Assembly (NCBI RefSeq): GCF_902459505.1
Contig: NC_047095.1
Span: 114,515,380 to 114,579,379 of the forward strand
Source of the DNA: Geotrypetes seraphini
Lineage: Eukaryota; Chordata; Amphibia; Gymnophiona; Dermophiidae
Direction of reading: 5' to 3'
DNA length: 64,000 bases
This document shows, piece by piece, positions 49,830 to 60,421 of this stretch. Each line of letters opens with the position of its first letter. The stretch's first letter is position 1. Made by a program: the position numbers and the translations under genes. Below the pieces are notes generated by a model that worked only from the letters and a program-made list of their open reading frames with translations, was not told where the DNA came from and made no database searches.

Positions 49830-50690
49830 TTAAGTCTGAAGAAAATGATGTTTTCCTTGAGCCCATCCAGTTCCTAAAACTCTGCTGTCCCGCCACAGCT
49901 GCCATCACCACCACCACTCTGTTGGCCAAGGTTTTGAAAGATCCCAAGTGACCAAGCGGCACCGCTTGATTTACTAAGATATCCCCCTCCGCCCCCGAAT
50001 GGAAAGAAAGACTTAGTAAATTAGGTCCTGTAACTGGTTCTTAAAAAGCATCCACAACACAAGGAGAAGGGCATCACCAGCTGCAAATTATGTATAGCTA
50101 AAAAGAAGCAGTTTGGCAGCTCAACGTGTTTCAGTGACCAGAGCACCTGCATTGAGTCAAATCAGATGTTTAATGTAAGTTTAGTTAACATAGCCACCTT
50201 TCAAAGTACAGTATACCACTTCATAGAGACAACAGTCCTTTGAAATTCTGTGCTGTTAATGAAAAAAACTGCTGTCAACACCCCGGTGCAGGCACTATGG
50301 TCGCTAAAACACATTAGGCTAAGTTATAGCATTTTTTTTTGGGGTGGGGGGTCTGAATACCTGGTACCACCTTTTATATTGGATGAATTTGACCTTTCAA
50401 AGCTGCCACACTGTTACTTTTTATCTTTACAAAGCATCTCCAGGAGGAGGGACAAGCACGGGTGATAATGCTCATGTGTATGAAAGGCATCTCACCCTTG
50501 CAACATCGCCATCACAAACCACCTTTCTGCAGTAACTGGAGCATCCCATTTGAGCACGTGTGAATCCGTGTGTGCCGTGAGACCCCTACTAAGCAGGGCC
50601 ACTGGCAAGGGATTCCTAGAGGAGGAAGGCAGGCGAAGAAGCTTGTAGACTGCCATAGGCAGCAAATTGTTCACGATCCATTTAACTGAC
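49830..50690. other. Mostly unique sequence, probable MGAT1 3' UTR
   Basis: No repeat family recognised and no coding frame. Position between the stop codon and the poly(A) signals at 51441-51461 suggests 3' UTR. Confidence 0.35.
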
Positions 50691-50694
50691 AGAT

Positions 50695-51078
50695 TCACGA
50701 TCCATTTAACTGGGCCAGATTCAGTAGGTGGTGCTGAAATTTGGGCACTGGAGAGATCCGCGCCCAATGCCCTTTACGGAACAGCATTTAACATGGATCC
50801 GGGGTGCAATCCTGCTGAAACCTGGCATAGATCCTGCCAAGCAAGTTGCGCACATAACCCATGCCTTCTGTACCACTACGCCTAAAGATTTAGAATGTCC
50901 CTCCCATGGCCACACCTACTTCTGAGTTAGGCATCAGACACTTTGCACAGCGTTATAGAAAAACCTGCAAGTACAAATTAGTGCCAGTTAATGCCAATTG
51001 ATTGTTAAGGGCCTGTCAACTAATTGGCTTGCATTTACCCTGCCCGCCCTAATTTCAGCGACTTCTGTAGAATCTGGA
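50695..51078. repeat. MITE-like repeat (CAGATTCAGTA family)
   Basis: Borders GCCAGATTCAGTAGG and CTGTAGAATCTGGAGG are inverted over CCAGATTC. It shares the CTGCTGAAACCTGGC and ATTAGTGCCAGTTAATGCC blocks with 36600-36862. Confidence 0.6.
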
Positions 51079-51440
51079 GGGTGATGTGCATGATGCAAAG
51101 GGCTGGGTTTTGGGATGTTTGCACTGTATGTCATTAGAAAGGGGCTCTTTTTTTTCTTTTTTGGGTTGTTTTTTTTTTAAGAACATACACAACAAAACTT
51201 CCTTGGGTTGTTGATTTGGTTAATTATGTGGATTTTTGGGAGGTCTGGTTTGGGGGGAGAGTGAGGAGGGCCTGATGTTGACAGAGGGGAGTGCATAGCT
51301 TCTCCTCAAGGGCAACAAAATGCCCGGTGAAAAGCTTGACGACTCCTCACCCTCCCTCTCTCTCCTCATGTCTGCTTCCATCCAAAGAATGGGCAAGAGT
51401 CTTAAGAGTTCTCCTGGCTCAAACAAGTGATCTGTCCAGA

Positions 51441-51461
51441 AATAAATGAAGTATTAATAAA
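51441..51461 (+). other. MGAT1: Tandem polyadenylation signals, likely for MGAT1
   Basis: Two AATAAA hexamers 15 bp apart followed by a GT-rich stretch. The assignment to MGAT1 assumes no earlier functional signal in 2.8 kb. Confidence 0.4.
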
Positions 51462-51784
51462 GAGTGTGTTTCTATTTCTGCAAAGCAAACTTGTTAATTC
51501 TTCAGTCTGGCAGGGTATATATGACTAGAATGTGCCTTTATGGAGACACCCTTGAAACAAGGTGACCTCACTCAGCCCGTCAGAGCAGCAGCTCGCTTTT
51601 CTCTGGAAAATAAAAAAAAAAAATTAAAAAGTGGGGCGTCAGCTAATTAGAGTCACTACCATGTTATCAGTGACTAGATCCCATTAAACGGGACTTGTGG
51701 TAAAAACGTGTTGACGTGTGTTATCGTGGTCGTACATGTTATTAACTACTTGTTTGTTTTCAAGCTCACAAGAATGCGCTTAGG

Positions 51785-51897
51785 TTCCCTTTTACAAAGT
51801 CCAACAGCACAGGCCAGTGCAGTAAATGCTCCAACGCCATATAGGAATTGAAGACATCAGAGCATTTGCTTTGTGGCTTTGTAATAAGGGGCCTTAA
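51785..51897. repeat. Palindromic MITE (CTCATAGAATTCCTATGAGC family), worn copy
   Basis: TTCCCTTTTACAAAGTC and GGCTTTGTAATAAGGGGCC are the ends; the centre is degraded (CCATATAGGAATTGAAG). Confidence 0.55.
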
Positions 51898-52007
51898 TGA
51901 CCAAAACAATATCTGGCAGGTAACAACCTGGATCGGTATTCTGCCGGGGTGTTCAGCTTTTTTTAATTTTAAACCCCAGCTGAATTAATCTGGCTGTTCG
52001 GTTAGAG

Positions 52008-52191
52008 TAGGGGTGTCAACTGTCGGTCCTGGAAGGCCGCAATCCAGTCGGGTTTTCAGGATTTCCAGGTTTTCAGGATTTAGCATGCAATGAAAGCAGT
52101 GCATGTAAATAGATCTCATGAATATTCATTGGGGAAATCCTGAAAACCCGACTGGATTGCGGCCCTCGAGGACCAACATTTGACACCTCTG
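52008..52191. mobile_element. hAT MITE (TTCAGGAT family)
   Basis: Ends TAGGGGTGTCAACTGTCGG and AACATTTGACACCTCTG; flanks GGTTAGAG and AGTTAGAG match at 7 of 8. Internal GCAATCCAGTCGGGTTTTCA and its inverse. Confidence 0.8.
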
Positions 52192-52344
52192 AGTTAGAGG
52201 CCAGTATTGAATATGTAGGTAAGGTAAGTGATGCCAGCTCGTCTTCATGTTCACCCTTCTTGCTGTCTTACCTTTATTCAGCTAGTTAATCTGGTGAGTT
52301 GTCTATATATTGCTGCTAACTAGATAACTCTGGGGGTTCATAGA

Positions 52345-52757
52345 CAACCCCACGAAAGACAAAGGCGCGTGCTGACAACTGAGCACAAGACGGAGGCGCG
52401 CGCCGAAGAAAATTACAGTTTTTAAGGGCTCCGACGGGGGGTTTTGTTGGGGAGCCCCCCCCAGTTTACTTAATAGAGATCGCGCTGGCGTTGTGGGGGG
52501 TTTGGGGGGTTGTAACCCTCCACATTTTACTGTAAACTTAACTTTTTCCCTAAAAACAGGGAAAAAGTGAAGTTTTCAGTAAAATGTGGGGGTTACAACC
52601 CCCCAAAACCCCCACAACGCGGCACAATCTCTATTAAGAAAGTGGGGGGGTTCCCCCCAGGCCCCCCCCCCCGTCGGAGCCCTAAAAACAGTAATTTTCT
52701 GCGGCGCGCGCCTCCGCGCTGCGCTCAATTATCTGCACGCGCCTTTGTCCCGGCGCG
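52345..52757. mobile_element. Large GC-rich palindromic element
   Basis: Two arms of about 200 bp meet near 52550. Left: ACAAAGGCGCGTGC, GCGCGCGCCGAAGAAAATTA, GTAACCCTCCACATTTTACT. Right: the inverse of each, ending GCACGCGCCTTTGTCCC. Only about 10-15% differences. No transposase and no clear target duplication. Confidence 0.7.
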
Positions 52758-52894
52758 CTTTTGACCTGACACCAACTCTGGGCACTGCTGTCACTCACAT
52801 ACACACTGTCGCGGTGCCAGGGGCAATCTGTATTAGCTGGAGAATGCTGTTAAAAATCGCTGACTGGCCCCGGCCAGTGGCATTTCTCCAGCTA

Positions 52895-53185
52895 ATCTAA
52901 TACATACATAGTAACATAGTAGATAACGGCAGATAAAGACCCGAATGGTCCATCCAGTCTGCCCAACCTGATTCAATTTAAATTTATTTATTTTTCTTCT
53001 TAGCTATTTCTGGGCAAGAATCCAAAGCTCTACCCGGTACTGTGCTTGGGTTCCAACTGCCGAAATCTCCGTCAATACCTATTCCAGCCCATCTAAATCC
53101 TCCCAGCCATTGAAGCCCTCTCCAGCCCATCCTCTCCCAAACGACCATATACAGACACAGACTGTGCAAGTCTGCCCAGTACTGG
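52895..53185 (-). mobile_element. CR1-clade LINE 3' UTR
   Basis: CATAGTAACATAGTAGATAA, CGGCAGATAAAGACCCGAAT, GGTCCATCCAGTCTGCCC: reverse of a CR1-type untranslated tail. Confidence 0.65.
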
Positions 53186-53209
53186 CCTTAGTTTAATATT
53201 TAATATTAT

Positions 53210-53860
53210 TTTCTGATTCTAGATCTTCTGTGAATCTTCTATTTGTGCGTCGCGCATCCCTATGCAGTCTCAAGGCGACTTATATAGAGAAGTGAGATGA
53301 AGGAAGAAGCAGGGGTGAGAGGGAGGAGGGGGAAGAGGGGAGATACTAAGGCAGGAATGGAGAAAGAGATATGTATTGTTCATGTATCAGAGGAGGGTTT
53401 TCATTTTTTTTCGGAAAATGGTGTAGCTGGGTTCCATTCTAGTCGTTTCTGTGAGGTCATTCTAAGATTTCACTCCTAGGAAGGTTATCATGGAGTGAAA
53501 AACTCGCTTGTATTGGAGATTTTTTGTTGATGGGAGGATTAGTTGTATCCCGTGATGGGTTCTGCGAGAAGTAGACCATGCCTTTGAGACGAGCTGGATG
53601 AGTGGAGCTGCTGAGTTTCCGTGAAGTAGGTGGTGAATGATGCATGATGTTTTAAATTTTATTCGCGATGGGAATGGATAACCAATGTCGTTGCTTGATA
53701 AAGGCTGTGACCGAGTCATATTTTTTTTCAGGTTGAAAATTAGTCTTAAAGCTGCATTTTGAATGAGCTGCATTTTATGGACCAATGCGGTGTTAATTCC
53801 CATGTAGGCAGAGATACAGTAGTCTAGTTGTGGTAGAATTATCGAAAATCACCGCTGAAA
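53210..53860 (-). mobile_element. L2-like LINE 3' part
   Basis: Minus-strand 53462-53803 reads HKMQLIQNAALRLIFNLKKN, then PFPSRIKFKTSCIIHHLLHG and NSAAPLIQLV, the L2-like C-terminal region. The frame is open over 113 codons but lacks the RT core. Confidence 0.7.
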
Positions 53861-53879
53861 ATCAGGGGTGGGAAATTTC

Positions 53880-54150
53880 ATGGCGACACCAGGAAGTTCT
53901 TCTTCACCGAAAGGGTGGTCGATCGTTGGAATGAACTTCCACTTCAGGTGATTCAGGCCAGCAGCGTGCTGGATTTTAAAAGGAAATGGGATACACGTGG
54001 GATTTCTAGGGGGATAAAAATGTAGATGGGATACACATGTGGTTTCTCTAGGGGGGTAAATTCAAGGGGGTGGGGTTATTAGAGTGGGCAGACTTGATGG
54101 GCTATGGCCCTTTTCTGCCGTCATCTTCTATGTCTATGTTTCTAAAGCAA
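53880..54150 (+). mobile_element. CR1-clade LINE 3' end
   Basis: TRKFFFTERVVDRWNELPLQ, VIQASSVLDFKRKWDT, then a 3' UTR with GGCAGACTTGATGGGCTATG and TCTATGTCTATGTTTC. A short duplication of GGGATACACRTG sequence is present near 53990 and 54030. Confidence 0.8.
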
Positions 54151-54269
54151 AGTCTCATGGTGAAGAGGGACTTTTTCCGGAGATTGTAGGTTTTGGACTT
54201 CCATGGTTAGAGTGGAGTCAAGAATGCATCCTAGAAACTGCTGCCACCTAAGTGCTATGTTTGTTTATT

Positions 54270-55990
54270 AAAATTTTTGACCGCACTTCGGTTTAGCAAC
54301 AGCGCTGTTTACAAATAAATAGGAAAGAGAAAGGAAAGCCATTAAAACATAATTGACAATTCAAAAACCCAATCAGGGAACTCACTTATACCTTTCCAAA
54401 TAAATATTTTCCCTGTTAGACTAGTTAAGAGAAGTTAGAAAAGCTCATTTATGTTATTATATTAATATACATATAATGTGAGAAGTGTATCCTCAGTGTG
54501 ACCGTGAAAGCTAAGGGAGCTGCAGCAAAAGCCGCAGTTCCAGGCTTAAGGGTATCTGGCAGGCTATGTCGCAAGCTACGCCTCACACCATCATAGGCAT
54601 ACACGATGTGTGATATAAATCAAATAGTGAACCTAACTAAATATAGAAAAGCAAAAAAGATGAAAATAAAATCAAAATTTATTGGAGTCTAAATAGTCTA
54701 ATCTAAATAGTTGCCAAAAGGGTGTGTCCTATGGAGCGAATACAACCCCCCTGCCTGTGGCCATTACCTTATTTCGACCGCTGCCGCTGCTCCTGCCCGC
54801 GTAAGTAGAGGAAAGGAAAGGCCAGGCGGATGCAGCGATTGCATGCTGCCGGCCCAGAAGCCTTATCCCCGTTATCAATTCTGACATCTAACTGAATGTC
54901 CGGACCAGCCAATGGCTGGCTCGGACTTTCAGTCCAACGTCAGAATTGACGTTGGGGGTAAGACTTCTGGTCCGGCGGCGTGCAATCGTTGCACCCGCCT
55001 GGCCTTTCCTAGCAATTTGCTCCGTGCCAGCTCCCTCGACCCGCTGCTGAGCCAGGAGTCCAAACCCCCCCCCCCCCCGCCACTGCTGCTTTGTTGATGT
55101 ATCCTCACAGCGGCAGCAGCAGGAGGTAATTGAATTCAGCGGGTGGGGGAGGGGGAAGAAGAGGACAAAGGCTGGAAGGCAGTGAGGGACACATGGGAAG
55201 GAGGGAGGAAGGGATAACGATAATTGTTAGACCTGAGTGGGGGGAGGGGGGAAGAGGACAAAGGCTGGAAGGCAGTGAGGGGAACATAGAAGGGAGAGAG
55301 CAAGGGACAATTGGGCCTGAGGAACGAAAGAAAGAAATCACCAGACAACCAAAGGTAGGAAAAATGATTTTATTTTCAATTTTGTGATCAAAATATGTCA
55401 ATTTTGAGAATTTATATCTGCTGTCTATATTTTGCACTATATTTGTCTATTTTTCTATAGTTGTTACTGAGGTGACATTGCATATTTTAAAAAGTCATCT
55501 GCCTTGACATCTGTGCTCTGTCCCTGCCTACCACTAGACCACCAGAGGGGGATAGGGTGCAGAGCCTGGCAAGGAGTGTGGGGTTGGGTGCAGAGCCTGA
55601 CAGGGAGAATTTGGTTCAGATTGTTTGTTTTTTTCTTGTTTTCCTCCTCTAAATTTAGGGTGTGCCTTATGGAGCAAAAAATACGGTAGTTGCCAAAGAG
55701 AGGACTCTACTCCCAATATTTTCAAGGAAATCCTAGACCAAAGAGATGAGTCTTAACCATTGACCTGAATTTTACATAAGAAAGCTCACAACGGGAAGAG
55801 AATTCCATAGTCTAGGACCAGATACAAAAAAAAAAAAAAGCAGAGTTACGTGTTAAGGCTAATCGCACCAAATAAACCGGAGGCAAAATCATTGATGAGC
55901 AGAATGACACAGGGACAAGGGGCCAACCCATTCTGTCTTAATAACTAGGCAAATGACAAGGTTTTAAGCAATGGTGGGCAGCAATTAAGA
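54270..55990 (-). mobile_element. L2-like LINE 3' end, split by a DNA element
   Basis: The left piece (54270-54718) starts with a TTTATTAAAATTTTTGACC tail. The right piece (55689 onward) on the minus strand encodes an SGPRLWNSLP-like motif. The junctions carry TAGTTGCCAAA on both sides of the insert. Confidence 0.55.
54720..55688. mobile_element. DNA element sharing modules with the hATs at 15 kb and 24 kb
   Basis: TAGTTGCCAAA borders both ends (an 11-bp direct repeat). GGTGTGTCCTATGGAGCG and GGTGTGCCTTATGGAGCA stand near the left and right ends in direct order. It holds a palindrome with TTGACGTTGGGGGTAAGACT (54855-54975) and the ATGATTTTATTTTCAATTTT block (55360-55385), inverted relative to 24240. 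Class uncertain. Confidence 0.5.
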
Positions 55991-56151
55991 CTAAGAACTA
56001 TTGTGATTGGGCAAATTATAGATGCAGAAAAAAAAAGCTAGAAAAATGGATTCAAGTTTGGGTGGACTAGATACCGTTAGTGGAGCAATGGTGCTACCTT
56101 GTGGCCAGTATGTAGAATAAAGCTGTATAATTTCCTTGGTCTGAAATTGAA

Positions 56152-56318
56152 TTAGAAAATGACATAGGGACAAACTTGTCCCTGCTTGTTTTGTCCCTGT
56201 TCCATTCCTGTAAGTTCTGCCTTAACCGCACAAGCCTCAAACACATATGATTTTAAAGTGTATGAGGCTTGTGCAGATGAGGACAGAGCTTAGGCATTGG
56301 TGGAATGAGGCATTATTT
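56152..56318. mobile_element. MITE family TAGAGAATGACA, shortened copy
   Basis: TTAGAAAATGACATAGGGAC start, then CTCAAACACATATGATTTTA and its inverse; right end lost. Confidence 0.6.
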
Positions 56319-56519
56319 ATATATTTAGATTTTTATCCTGTCCTCCCAGTAGCTCAGAACGGTCTATAAGCAAACATTCACAGTGGAGTACATTTGGACA
56401 GTGCAAAGACTATACAGTAGTTTAAATACATTTGGACAATACAAAGACTATACAGAAGATTAAAATACAAAGATTATACTGTAATTTAAGTATAGGTTAA
56501 GAAAGGACTGCACAGCAGT
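56319..56519 (-). repeat. SINE/LINE tail scrap
   Basis: ATTTATATATTTAGATTTTT and ATCCTGTCCTCCCAGTAGCT resemble the scrap at 33745-33790. Confidence 0.4.
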
Positions 56520-58015
56520 TTAAGTAGAAGATGAAGTTTCGAGTGGAGAAGAGAGGTTAGAGGAAGGGGGGTGAGGTGTTGACTGTGGTTGAATTTTAGT
56601 TGAAGAGGAGGGTCTTAAAAGGTGTCGCTTAAAAGGTGGTGAGGATGAGGAAGGGATGGAAGGAGATGGTGTGCTGTATGATCGTGTGCTGTATGATCGT
56701 CTGCTGTCCCTCCCTCTGGATGCTCGGTGGCTGTGTGTTCTGTGTCCCGCAGGGGAATGGTGATTGTGCCTCCTGTCACCTCTGCTATGGCTGTGGTGGT
56801 GGTGAGAGGACTCTCCCCCGGGGGGATCGAGAGGCATATCTATGCCCTTTGTGCCGGTGGGGGGAGTGCTCCCCGTTCTGCAGCATTTCTCTCTGCCTGC
56901 AGCTGAGCTGGCAGCCACCATGAATCGGGGAGGCGTGCCCCGGCGATCTCCCTGCCCACTGACTTTGGCAATGATGAGAGGAGGAAGTCCCCGATGAATT
57001 TTCTCTTCGGTGAGGCAGGTCTGGATGCTGGTTGGCTGATTATGCAGGAGGGGAGGTCCTGGAAGGCGATCCTCCATTGCTGGAGGGGCGTGTTTGGGCA
57101 GTAACTTGCTGCTCTTCCGTTGCTGGGAGGCAAGGCTGAATGCTGGCTTGTTTCTCCTCAAGTTCCCTGTTGATTCGCTACTCCCTCGTTGCTGGGGGGC
57201 ATGGCTTACCTCTGGGACGGCTTGAAGAGGAGTAGGGAGATGGCGTCGCTTCCGGCCCACACATGAGGGTGAGTGTGAGACCCGGTGGTGCCCCGAGGGA
57301 TGGGCCCGCTGGGGAAAAGGCAGAGGGTGCTCCGGTAGACTTCGGGAGGAAGGGGCTGGAGGAAGAACCCTGATCGGCTGCCTGCAGGGGCTGGCTGTGC
57401 TCGGCAGCATGCAGGGATTCTGGGATAGATTTCTCTACTGGGCAGGGTACAGACGGGGGGGAGTTGCTGGGCCAGAGCATCCTGGAGGCTCCTTACCGCT
57501 ACAGTCTGTGAATCCCCCGCTGCTGCATTCCAATCTGGATGGCTGGTGGAGGAAGATTCTCGGGCCTCACTTCTCTTCAAGAAGTCTTTCAGTGCCCTCT
57601 TCCTCAGCTTGCGTGTGCATGGAGACAGGCAGGCACAATTCAAGCAACACTGGTCCTCGTGTGCCAGACCCAAGCAGCGGACGCACAGTTCATGAGGATC
57701 CAGTGTACTCATCTTTTTTCTGCATCCGGGACATTTCTTTGATGTTTCTGGCATCTTCAAGCTGGTGAGTAGAAAAGTTGTAATGGAGAGCTGTAGAAAG
57801 TCCGACCGATATGAACGGACGGAGACTAAAGACTGGGGATTAGGGGGAAGCAGGGGGAAATGGGTAATGCTCGGGCATGCCCAGTAGGGGTCTGGGCATT
57901 GAACGTGCTCAGGGAGAAAAAAATCTCTCTGAGATATTGGAGAGTTTATCCGCAAATTGGGAGCTGTTGGGCCATCACTCTATATGTGGCTGACTCATCC
58001 TGCTTGTCCTAGGAG
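56520..58015 (-). mobile_element. DIRS element, 5' part only, third lineage
   Basis: The outer end at 58015 reads, on the minus strand, TCCTAGGACAAGCAGGATGA, the DIRS terminal sequence. Leader and gag-like region follow, with KKCPGCRKKMSTLDPHELC and RCLGLAHEDQCCLNC, then Ser/Pro/Arg-rich sequence. RT and recombinase are absent. A truncated fossil; long open stretches suggest moderate age. Confidence 0.75.
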
Positions 58016-58329
58016 AAACCAAACTACCTGCACACAGATCCAAGTCACCCTCTCAACTGTCAAATCTGACAGTTAGAATGTTCAAGCAGCTGATGCTGAT
58101 CTCTGCACTAGGACAGCAAACTTGTGGAGATCAGCAACAGAATACCAAAACTGCACCAATACAAAAGACACACAAACCAAACCTCTCAAAATAGGAAAAA
58201 AAACACAGTTCTTACATTCCAGATTTTCTTTGTTTTAAAAACCCTTTAAAATTTTCTTTAAACCCTATTTTTCTCACTCGGGTAACTTTTAAACTTTTAA
58301 CCCTGGTTACATTACGATCCTTCTCGCAG
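58016..58329. other. No recognised feature
   Basis: Unassigned sequence between the DIRS end and the L2-like LINE. Confidence 0.3.
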
Positions 58330-58765
58330 TACCTCCTCCATATACCATCATTGAAAATTGTTGGCTCATGTCGGGCTACTTCCTTCGCAATTACTGCTCC
58401 TACGTTGTGGAATTCCTTACCTCTGTATATCAGGGAGGAGAAAAATTTAGCCAAATTTAAGGGAAATTTAAAGACCTACCTTTTCCAGGATGCTTAGGAC
58501 TCCTAAACAGATCTTAAATATAGTCAGATTTCTTTGATTATTCTAACTGCCTCCCTTTCCCATTATGGTCTCCCTTTTTTGTATTATTTTCTTTAAATTT
58601 GTAGTTCTCCCACCTTTCCTACCTGTTTCTGTTAGTCAAATGTTTGTTCAGTGGAAATCTGTCAAATTATGTCTCCCTCCTTTTAATATAACTTGTAAAA
58701 CGCTTAGAAATCTTGATTTGCGTTTAACCAAAATTTTAATAATCTTGAAACTTAAAACCTCAGGC
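58330..58765 (+). mobile_element. L2-like LINE 3' end
   Basis: Reads ATSFAITAPTLWNSLPLYI and AKFKGNLKTYLFQDA then stop, followed by a long 3' UTR ending AAAACGCTTAGAAATCTTGA and ATCTTGAAACTTAAAAC. Confidence 0.7.
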
Positions 58766-58825
58766 TATACCATTGTGGGCAATATTTGTTTTGAGATACC
58801 CCTGTACGTGTGTTTTGGTGTATAG

Positions 58826-59110
58826 AGAAAGCAGGTATGTTTTCCATCGCAGCTCAGTTCACGCAGAGCTTATGCACGTCAGTTCTTTTGGATGGTTTAG
58901 CTTTTCCACTTACCTTCCACCCTAGGACTAGCAGGGACCCTGAGGAAGACATTCTTGCCGAAACACGAACTGTGTTGGGACCAATGTTCCCAGCAGACTG
59001 GGTCCTGAAGGATTTTATGTGGATTGCTATATTGATTTTCTAATAAAGTCCATATCAGGAACATCATCTCTCCACAGTGTTTCTTTGGTTTATGTTTTCT
59101 ATGAGCCCCA
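58826..59110 (+). mobile_element. Penelope-like or hammerhead-bearing tail
   Basis: Contains the hammerhead-like motif at 58934-58982 and ends with TTTTCTAATAAAGTCCATAT and CAGGAACATCATCTCTCCAC, a tail unlike the CR1 or L2 ends. No coding part. Confidence 0.4.
58934..58982 (+). ncRNA. Hammerhead ribozyme-like motif
   Basis: Core boxes CTGAGGA (58940-58946, fits CTGANGA) and GAAA (58960-58963) are intact. Stem III pairs CAC with GTG. The flanks GGGACC (58934-58939) and GGGACC (58977-58982) pair at four positions around a tandem G-A. The cleavage triplet is GTT, not the favoured GTC, and stem II is weak. Layout agrees with the motifs at 5529 and 5752. Confidence 0.4.
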
Positions 59111-59484
59111 GCAGTTATCTAAATTTATTTTTGCTGAAAGTAATTTGCAATTCTATCATGTGCTTTGCTGATTCTCAGACAGCTTAGAAAGAATACGTTC
59201 TAGGGCAGCCAGGCCTCATCTTTAGTTTTCCTTTTAATTTTATTTGCTAGTAATTTTCAGCTTTTTTTCAGCTCCATCCTAAAAATATAGAATGGAAATG
59301 TTATTTTGAGCTTACATTGTATTATTTCTTTTTGACTTGTAAGATTGTCAATTGTTAAAAATCTAAAAACAAAGAATTTAGAAAAAAAATTGGTTGTCGG
59401 CAGCATCTAATGGTGTGATTTATTATCACACCTGGTTTAATGTTATTATTCTTTCCAATCCAATAGAATATTGGATTGGATTGT
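59111..59484. other. No recognised feature
   Basis: AT-rich unassigned sequence. Confidence 0.35.
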
Positions 59485-59955
59485 GTTTACATTACATTAG
59501 TGATTTCTATTCCACCATTACCTTGCGGTTCAAGGCGGATTACATAAGAGTTGTCAGGAGGCTACAAGAATTGTAACATTACATAGGAATTGTCATAGGG
59601 ATTACATAAGAATTACATAAGGATTGTCGAGACCTTAAGGTGATACCTGTTGGGTAATTAGAAACATATTAGATTAGATAAGGGTAGAGAGTGGGTAGGT
59701 GGAGTTTGGGAAGGAATTGGTCATGTTAAATACGTTTTATGTATTATTTGAAGAGTAGGGTTTTTGTTTCTTTTTTGAAGGTTTTTTAGTCTGTGGTCGA
59801 AGACAGCAAATTGGTGATTTGTCTGTCTAGTTTGACTGCTTTGGTGGCCATTAGGTTGTCATATAGTTTTCATCGTTTGACGTTTTTGGTTGGCGGGTGT
59901 GTGAATAGTGAGTGGATTCTCCTGTGCTGGGTTGAGGTAGATTGAGTTAGTTGGA
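59485..59955 (-). mobile_element. L2-like LINE 3' end
   Basis: TTACATTACATTAGTGATTT, CCACCATTACCTTGCGGTTC and an ATTACATAAG tandem tail at the left; the body is in reverse orientation. Frames are broken. Confidence 0.5.
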
Positions 59956-59998
59956 TGGGCTTTCTCCATTAATAGCGAAGGACAAATGAGCAGACATT

Positions 59999-60234
59999 CC
60001 CCCTATTTCACTAAGGCATGCTAGCCAATTTAGCACACGCCAACTGATTTAGCACATTCTAAATCGATTAGTGCATGCTAACGAGTAGCGCATTCTAAAT
60101 GCTAATGCACCCATTATTTTCTGTGGACACATTAGCATTTAGCAAACGCTAATCATTAGAGCACGCTAATCATCAGCATACACTAATCATTAGTGCGCGG
60201 TAAATCTGTTAATGAGCCTTAGTAAAAGGACCCC
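59999..60234. mobile_element. Palindromic MITE
   Basis: Ends CCCCCTATTTCACTAAGGC and GCCTTAGTAAAAGGACCCC; interior full of short TTAGCACA/TGTGCTAA-type repeats and their inverses. Confidence 0.7.
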
Positions 60235-60421
60235 ATGATAAATACCATTACAAACAGACCATGCAAAAATACAATAAAAACATAAAGCAGTCAACAGCGA
60301 TCATCCTCAGCACACACAGCATCCTCCCCACAACCACAACACAGATATGTTTGATACTGTGTCATTCAAGTCTCTCCCTCCCTTACACACACAGACATGT
60401 ACGCATGTTTCATGTATCCTT

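Larger units (their letters stand above)
47237..51470 (+). other. MGAT1: MGAT1 terminal exon (5' limit by splice site, 3' limit by poly(A) signal)
   Basis: A pyrimidine-rich tract and ATCCATAG end at 47236, so the exon should begin GCTGATGGCTG. It holds 83 nt of 5' UTR, the whole coding sequence and a long 3' UTR. AATAAA occurs at 51441 and 51456, the second followed by a GT-rich AGAGTGTGTTTCTATTTCTG. No better signal was seen nearer the stop. The 3' limit is inference. Confidence 0.55.
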
